11,342 nucleotides of DNA from positions 1 to 11,342 of the forward strand of contig JAOXYB010054123.1 in assembly GCA_028565635.1 (NCBI GenBank), in the 5' to 3' direction. The stretch is from Phoronis ovalis (lineage: Eukaryota > Phoronida > Phoronidae). Below the pieces are notes generated by a model that worked only from the letters and a program-made list of their open reading frames with translations, was not told the origin of the DNA and made no database searches. The position numbers were made by a program, and so were the translations under genes. Below, one piece after another: positions 6,740 through 11,342 of this stretch; the stretch's first letter is position 1; each line of letters starts with the position of its first letter.

Positions 6740-9043
6740 TAGCTTTCTAAAGCAAAATAAACCCAAATTTAATAGGATTATTTGAGCTAGGGCAAAGCTA
6801 TGAATTTTGTCAGTTGTGAGGTTGCATTTTTCCCGGAGTAGTCTACACAGTGGAATAGGAAATTAAACATTTCTGTGGTCATGCCTGCGCGAAAAATTAA
6901 CTGAGAGTAGAATACATAATAATCTTCAGTTCTTAACAGGTAATTTTCCTTGCGCAATGTTTGGGATTTTTTTATAATTATTTAAGTTTCATGAAATTAC
7001 TATAGAGTTGGATGGGAAAATCAATTGTGTTGTTATACCAATTATAGTGTCGTACATGACAGTATCACTGTAAATATGATAAGTAAAAAATTAGTTATTT
7101 TAATTATCTTTTATTTTTTTCCACAGTATTAAAAGATTCGAACATTCCAGTGCAGGTCGGTTTTAGAACTTCCTAATACTATTTACAATTAAAAATCACC
7201 AATTATATTTCCTAGCTATTATTTTCAAGGTTGTTTATAGCATACTATTATAACTAATGTTATAACACACTCACACACATCAACACAAATCACATTCCTA
7301 TTAATATTTCTACAAAAATAAACCAAGCGTTCCCGCTATTTTTCGTTCATGTGTGGATCCACTGTTGATTCATGTGCCCCCCCGGGATAAAAACACGAAT
7401 AGTATGGTCTACAAGTGCACTATCTTTTCGTCTGACATGTATCCCTGATAAGGCTTATCATTTTTTTTATTGACCAAACATGAACATTTATATGAATTAG
7501 TGCCTACAGTTTGTACGAAAATATCAACGACTTTCATGACACAAGAGTCATGCTGAAGTATAAGTAGTATTTAGTTTTTTTGTACCACTAGATCTTAAAA
7601 GATGTACAGACTATCTAACTATGTCACTTTAAAATTTAGTAGGCGATACCGTGTTATTAAAATACATGTCTTGGTAACAATCTTCATCCACGAGGTGGCT
7701 GTGAGCTTAATATATTGTATTCATCTAACACCAGCTCCTCTGACGGATTTATTTTCTCTGAACAGCGAGACGCAAAATCAACTCGACGGCAAGCTACGAG
7801 TAACGCGTGTGTGTGAATCTGTCAAGACCTTGAAAGTGAGAAATAAAGAAAACCCAGTATTTTTCCGTAGTTAAACATATATTTCTATTAAAAAAGTTGA
7901 GTGATTAGTACTTCGCGCTCAAACAATCATGACAGACGCATACAGTAGCTCGTATGTAAGAATCTTACTATCGATTGTATTAGGTGCACACAGCAGACGA
8001 TCAATATTAGAAAAAAGATATAGGTTTACAAGAATTAATCATACAGCTTCCTTTCAAAATTGATCAGACGGATCTAAATAGTCTAGCTTGGGCGCGATGA
8101 AGTTTATGGATACAGTTATTCAAGTGAAAATGCACAGTGACTGCTTCTAGAGTAAATCCGCTTTGCTACGGTGAAACAGGAACACATATCATTGCGCCAT
8201 CTATTGTTTGAAAACCTGCACTAGATTTTTTTCTACATTCAAAATGTGTGGCAACAGTTGAAGAACATTGGCCACTGTTCAGTGGAGCAATTCCCTGGGA
8301 CTATATTTGGTTAGGTACCTTCTGTAATTTCTATAACTTCATGTCGATCATATAAAAGAATGTCTTTTGTATCACAGAGGTATAAAAATTGTACATTACT
8401 TTATTTGAATCAGTAACATCATGAGTGACATCTTAAGAAACGTCTGATATATACATTAATACAGAACTATAGTTGCTGTATACGCAACTATCAAGTTGTT
8501 CATTCCTCAATCAACATAAAAACGCAATTGATACTATTTCTAATTGCATCAATTTTTTGTGAGAGTACATTCATCTTCCGACTACTACATAAGTGCTCAA
8601 TTAGCGAATATATTCATCATCTGAATTTTCAGTAAAGATTTACAATCCTTAGCTACCATTTAAAAAACTCAAAACATAAACATTTTACCAATCTCCAAAG
8701 AACAACAGGAACCATCTAGATACGGTAATGCAGCAGGGATACTCTTCCATGATCCAGCTGTCGATCAATGCGCGTTTGTAAATGTATATTTCTTATCATC
8801 GTTGTTATTGCCTTCTTTAAATAAATCCCTAAAGGAGATTGCTGAAAAGATGGCTATTATGCAGAAACAAAGCAGTGATTTGAATTTTTAAAATCGATAG
8901 TAAAGTTTTGCAAACTAATCGAGCGACATTGATTAATTAGCCGTTGTCTTTAATACTGTTCGTGCTGCTATAGTGCATAAATAAGCAGTATCAGCCCTTT
9001 TTAATCATAAAATAAAATTCCCATTTCATTTCATAATTGAAAT
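6740..9043. other. long stretch without a supported gene
   Basis: No gene can be supported. Visible are a strong acceptor-like tract (TTATTTTTTTTCCACAG, ending 7126) followed by short open frames and an AATAAA at 7317-7322, a CA-rich patch (7264-7293), a C7 tract ending CCGGG near 7384, and an 8-bp hairpin ATAGTTGC/GCAACTAT at 8469-8491. A 90-codon plus frame (7602-7874) has one hydrophobic stretch but no recognisable domain. A 45-codon plus frame without an ATG (8213-8350) reads EEHWPLFSGAIPWDY and is unrecognised. Confidence 0.4.
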
Positions 9044-9334
9044 CATACATGGGGGCTATGGGGGGGGGGGCGGGCGGGGAGTATCGCGAGCAGCGAGCAT
9101 TGGAGTATGTTAAGTGCGAGCATTGTCTTTTGGCGACACTTTTTTTTGCTTTGTTTCCTAATTGTGTTAACTATATTGTCGACGTTTTTTGGTTGTTGAT
9201 TTTTTTGGAGGCCGTTTTTGGCAACGGTCTTTTTTTGGTTGTTAAATTTTCTTGTTGAGTGCGAGCAGTGAGCATTGCCGATCGATTTTTAAGTGCGAGC
9301 GTTGTACCTCTTACCCCCTACCCCCCACATACAT
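9044..9334. mobile_element. candidate small non-autonomous transposon with G-rich ends
   Basis: A 277-bp block (9051-9327) begins with G5-CTAT-G11 and ends with C5-TA-C6-A, forming imperfect inverted ends. It is flanked on both sides by CATACAT (9044-9050 and 9328-9334), which may be a 7-bp target-site duplication. Inside, a module of GCGAGCAGCGAGCATTG and TAAGTGCGAGCATTG (9086-9125) recurs in direct orientation with few changes at 9261-9304. The two modules are separated by a strongly T/G-biased spacer containing a CCGTT/AACGG hairpin. Composition differs sharply from the flanks. No transposase is present. The family is unknown, and the flanking repeat is low-complexity, so it could be coincidental. 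Confidence 0.45.
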
Positions 9335-9464
9335 ACAAATGACAATAGTAAAGGTATTCGTACATCAGCTGAGGTAAATAAAACAGTTATAGAGTAAGAT
9401 AAACGCAGGCAGTAATGAATTTATAACACAAAATTCTATATAACTGTGGTTTAAGGCTGAAAGG

Positions 9465-9470
9465 TTTATT
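9465..9470 (-). terminator. minus-strand AATAAA
   Basis: TTTATT on the plus strand reads AATAAA on the minus strand, 71 nt beyond the TGA of the Cys-rich frame at 9541. This is a plausible polyadenylation signal for that frame. Overlapping A+T sequence makes chance occurrence easy. Confidence 0.3.
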
Positions 9471-9540
9471 AATAAAACACGTAACATATAACATAGCTTT
9501 TAAAGCAATATTATTCGGCAACATTATATGTCGAGTAAGA

Positions 9541-9705
9541 TCAGCACTGAGTAGGACCTGGAATTGGACATGAAATAGTAACACGTCCATGCATGACAGG
9601 ACAAGAGCATTTGACCATGACTAATCTGACAGGATCGCTAATTCCAGGATCAATGGTAATATAGTGAGTTAACAAATAACCACAGGTGCACGTATCACAA
9701 ATTAA
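9541..9705 (-). CDS. candidate 3'-terminal coding segment, Cys-rich
   Basis: A minus-strand frame is open for 54 codons from 9705 to a TGA at 9541-9543. It has seven cysteines: CDTCTCG near its start, then KCSCP, ISCP and a final Cys just before the stop. The CxxCxC ... CxC ... C ... C spacing resembles the tail of secreted Cys-rich domains such as von Willebrand type C, but I cannot assign a family. It has no ATG at its start, so it would be the last exon of a spliced gene. No AG acceptor lies directly before CDTCTC; the first usable one (GGAATTAG, after residue ~21) would drop the first three cysteines. It is therefore either a shorter exon, a decayed copy, or chance. Confidence 0.28.
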   Translation of the reverse strand, partial: LICDTCTCGYLLTHYITIDPGISDPVRLVMVKCSCPVMHGRVTISCPIPGPTQC

Positions 9706-10326
9706 TTAAATTAAACGTAGTTTTAATCATTGTGACTTAGCCACAAAACAAATCCCTCGTAAAGACTTTAATGGTGCCACCCATTTATTTTTAATTTATG
9801 TTAAAGTAATAACAATTAAATTGGACGCGTAGATACTTTCAAAAGTGACGAGACATTAGGCTGTCAAAAATAAAATCTCCATAGCGTTTTAGCTATATGT
9901 CCCCATTGGAAATAAGGTTTCCCATCAATATGATTACTCTGAAATATTAGTTTAACCTTTGAATTTTAAGCGTATCTAAAAACACACCAGCGAATTGATA
10001 AAAGAAGCGGCGCATTATAAAACGAATAGAATATCAGGCAAACCGGATGAACGAGATTCAGTTTAATTTTATGGCGTTGCAGTTAATTGTTATTGGACAT
10101 TCCACTTTTAAATTCAAAGGTATTGCTATCTGCTAACTTTTACAACTTTTCCCTTACTGTAAAGTGATAACAATAAATTATTAGTTTATTTATTGATTAT
10201 GTATTAAACAACACCAGTGTAATGATACGTGATATGAGGGAACGGACACATTGAACTTTATGACACTATATTTTATTCTACTTAATCAAATGGATTACTG
10301 CTTATTATTTTTACACTGCCTGTCAC
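9706..10326. other. stretch without a supported gene
   Basis: I see no coding exon here on either strand. If the Cys-rich minus-strand segment at 9541 and the plus-strand gene at 10385 are both real, this would hold the 5' exons or promoter of one or both. A donor-like CAGTAAGG on the minus strand lies near 10156. Confidence 0.4.
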
Positions 10327-10334
10327 TATATTAA
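10327..10334 (+). promoter_or_regulatory. weak candidate TATA element
   Basis: TATATTAA lies 51-58 nt before the ATG at 10385. That would place transcription start near 10355 and leave a leader of about 30 nt. The match is weak and the region is A+T-rich. The frame upstream of the ATG is also open, so a splice acceptor (ATCATCACAG, ending near 10350) is an alternative to a promoter here. Confidence 0.2.
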
Positions 10335-10384
10335 GAGTAATCATCACAGGCAAAGTTAACATTTGTTTTGAACTCAGAAGCAAC

Positions 10385-10415
10385 ATGTTGTGCTTGATCC
10401 TAGCTTTGGTAGTAG
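10385..10415 (+). CDS. first coding exon: hydrophobic leader of an extracellular protein (5' part)
   Basis: ATG (with A at -3) starts MLCLILALVV, a compact hydrophobic stretch typical of a signal peptide core. One base (G) of the next codon is left before a perfect GTAAGT donor at 10416. The next exon, at 11269, begins with the two bases AT that complete this codon as Asp and then stays open to the window edge. This phase match is the main evidence. The ATG is the only one in frame nearby. The frame remains open upstream without an ATG to about 10289, so an upstream exon joining here cannot be excluded; the segment would then be a membrane span rather than a signal peptide. The leader is short for a signal peptide. 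Confidence 0.55.
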
Positions 10416-11268
10416 GTAAGTAGGGACATACTTTCACGTTGATAAAATAATTTAAGATGGCATGAGTTTGAATTTGATTTTTTTTCTTGATTTTACATCT
10501 TTCTTTTAAAAGGATTACATGCACACTTGAAGGAATTTTACATTTAATTTTATTACGGTAGTAATTTGTTTGTTTTTTTGGAAAAAAAGGGTAGAATAAA
10601 ACGAAATACAGTTACTATGAAAATCAAGAAAGTGGATTAAACATGTTAGATATTAAATATAAAATATTTTAAAACAGAAACACTCTAGATCCATATTGAA
10701 CGATTTCATATTGCCGAGGAAAATTATAATCAGTACATTTTAGTAATGCCATAGTGAAAGTGGACTATTAGCTAAATAGTGATTTTTATAAAATTTCTTA
10801 TAATAATTTTTTTTTTGAAAGTAAATGTTTTATGAAGTCCAACAAAAAATATTCGTCCAAAGGGTGCACGGCAGTGCTCAACTCATATCTCATTCATTTG
10901 GACTGAAAGAAATTAGAATAACAATATCTTTTGTTCTGAGGGTAATTAAAAAGGAATCCTTATATTGGTGTTATCTACAGATACATAGCAAAGACTGGAC
11001 AGAATGTGATTTCATTGTTTTAACAAGAACGTTTTGTTGTAAACTACTAAAGTGTCTGGCACTTAGACTAACTGTCCGAGTTCAATTTAAAGTGCATTAT
11101 TGATTCTCTGTAACAGCATTATTTACTTCGTATCATTGTTACATACAATACTAATTTCCACTGGACTTATTTCCCTTTACACCGCTGCTGAGAATGTCGC
11201 AAAATTGATATGTTACTGAAGGGAAATATGTGGACGCATAACAGTGTCTTTCTCTTCTTATTTTACAG
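10416..11268 (+). other. intron of the leader/Ig-like gene
   Basis: An 853-nt GT...AG intron with donor GTAAGT and acceptor TTCTCTTCTTATTTTACAG, both near consensus. It interrupts a codon after its first base (phase 1), the phase most common between a signal peptide exon and extracellular modules such as Ig domains. It contains a 92-codon frame (10825-11103) with no recognised domain, which I leave uncalled. Confidence 0.55.
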
Positions 11269-11342
11269 ATTTTAGCCAAGTAGAATTGACGAAGGGGATA
11301 TCCGATATTAATACAAACACTAATGTCACTGTTCCATGTGTG
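11269..11342 (+). CDS. second coding exon: start of an Ig-like extracellular domain (partial, runs off the edge)
   Basis: After a strong polypyrimidine acceptor, only one frame is open, and it is the one dictated by the leader exon. It reads D (split codon), FSQVELTKGISDINT, then NTNVTVPCV to the window end. The pattern of a beta-strand-like segment, a short polar turn and then VTVPC resembles strands A to B of an immunoglobulin-fold domain, where the first conserved Cys sits at the end of such a run. N-V-T is an N-glycosylation sequon. Together with the leader this gives 35 residues of a secreted or cell-surface protein. Only one Cys is visible, so Ig is a suggestion; other Cys-containing extracellular folds fit too. 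The rest of the gene lies to the right of the window. Confidence 0.5.

Noticed and set aside
7602-7874. 90-codon plus frame with one hydrophobic segment
   Set aside because: The start context is acceptable and the second half is less A+T-biased, but there is no recognisable domain or clean signal peptide.
7688-8207. Two CTCF-like core matches in convergent orientation (7688-7701 plus, 8194-8207 minus)
   Set aside because: Each matches about 12 of 14 consensus positions. A rough count suggests a couple of such matches are expected by chance in a window this size, and 500 bp is too short for a meaningful loop.
8213-8350. 45-codon plus frame reading EEHWPLFSGAIPWDY, without an ATG
   Set aside because: Unusual Trp content, but no clear acceptor at its start, no family recognised, and a length reachable by chance.
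9037-9258. 73-codon plus frame
   Set aside because: It reads the G-runs and T/G-rich spacer of the candidate mobile element and has no protein character beyond that bias.
9387-9590. 67-codon minus frame with an ATG
   Set aside because: It overlaps the Cys-rich minus-strand frame in another register and the probable 3' untranslated sequence; no motif.
10825-11103. 92-codon plus frame
   Set aside because: It lies inside the intron defined by the phase-matched leader and Ig-like exons; no recognised domain. It could be revisited if transcripts start here.

Overview
The window looks like nuclear DNA of an invertebrate animal. It is strongly A+T-rich (about two thirds by eye), gene-sparse, has introns with GT...AG borders and AATAAA polyadenylation signals, and carries minisatellites, G/C homopolymer tracts and small dispersed repeats. 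There is no bacterial gene packing. A mollusc, perhaps a bivalve, is my best guess from texture alone; nothing here proves it.

Layout. 1-906: no supported gene, with a four-copy 42-bp tandem repeat at 601-770. 907-1137 (minus): a possible broken small secreted-protein frame, overlapping a C15 tract. 1138-2597: no supported gene; it holds a TATA-like site near 1581 and one copy of a diverged dispersed repeat. 2598-3223: about five copies of a ~125-bp satellite-like unit. 3539-4800 (plus): the clearest gene. A possible 87-nt leader exon (3539-3625) and an intron are followed by a terminal exon holding a complete 183-residue frame (3991-4542) and a polyadenylation signal at 4783. 4859-6559: intergenic, with a perfect NRF1-like palindrome and an 18-bp palindrome. 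6560-6739 (minus): a candidate 59-residue secreted peptide. 6740-9043: no supported gene. 9044-9334: a G/C-flanked candidate mobile element. 9541-9705 (minus): a short Cys-rich frame ending in a stop, with an AATAAA 71 nt beyond it. 10385-11342 (plus): the first two exons of a gene that runs off the right edge. A short hydrophobic leader exon joins in phase to an exon that looks like the start of an extracellular, Ig-like domain.

The main item is the 183-residue protein. In one short chain it combines PPAY, a P(S/T)AP-type motif (PSAP), an NPF tripeptide, acidic serine clusters, a polylysine stretch and a hydrophobic C-terminal end. This is the wiring expected of a membrane-anchored adaptor that recruits NEDD4-type ubiquitin ligases and ESCRT-I. 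I recognise no named family for it. The genes do not form an obvious pathway; the right-hand ones look secreted or extracellular, and the left one looks endosomal or membrane-associated.
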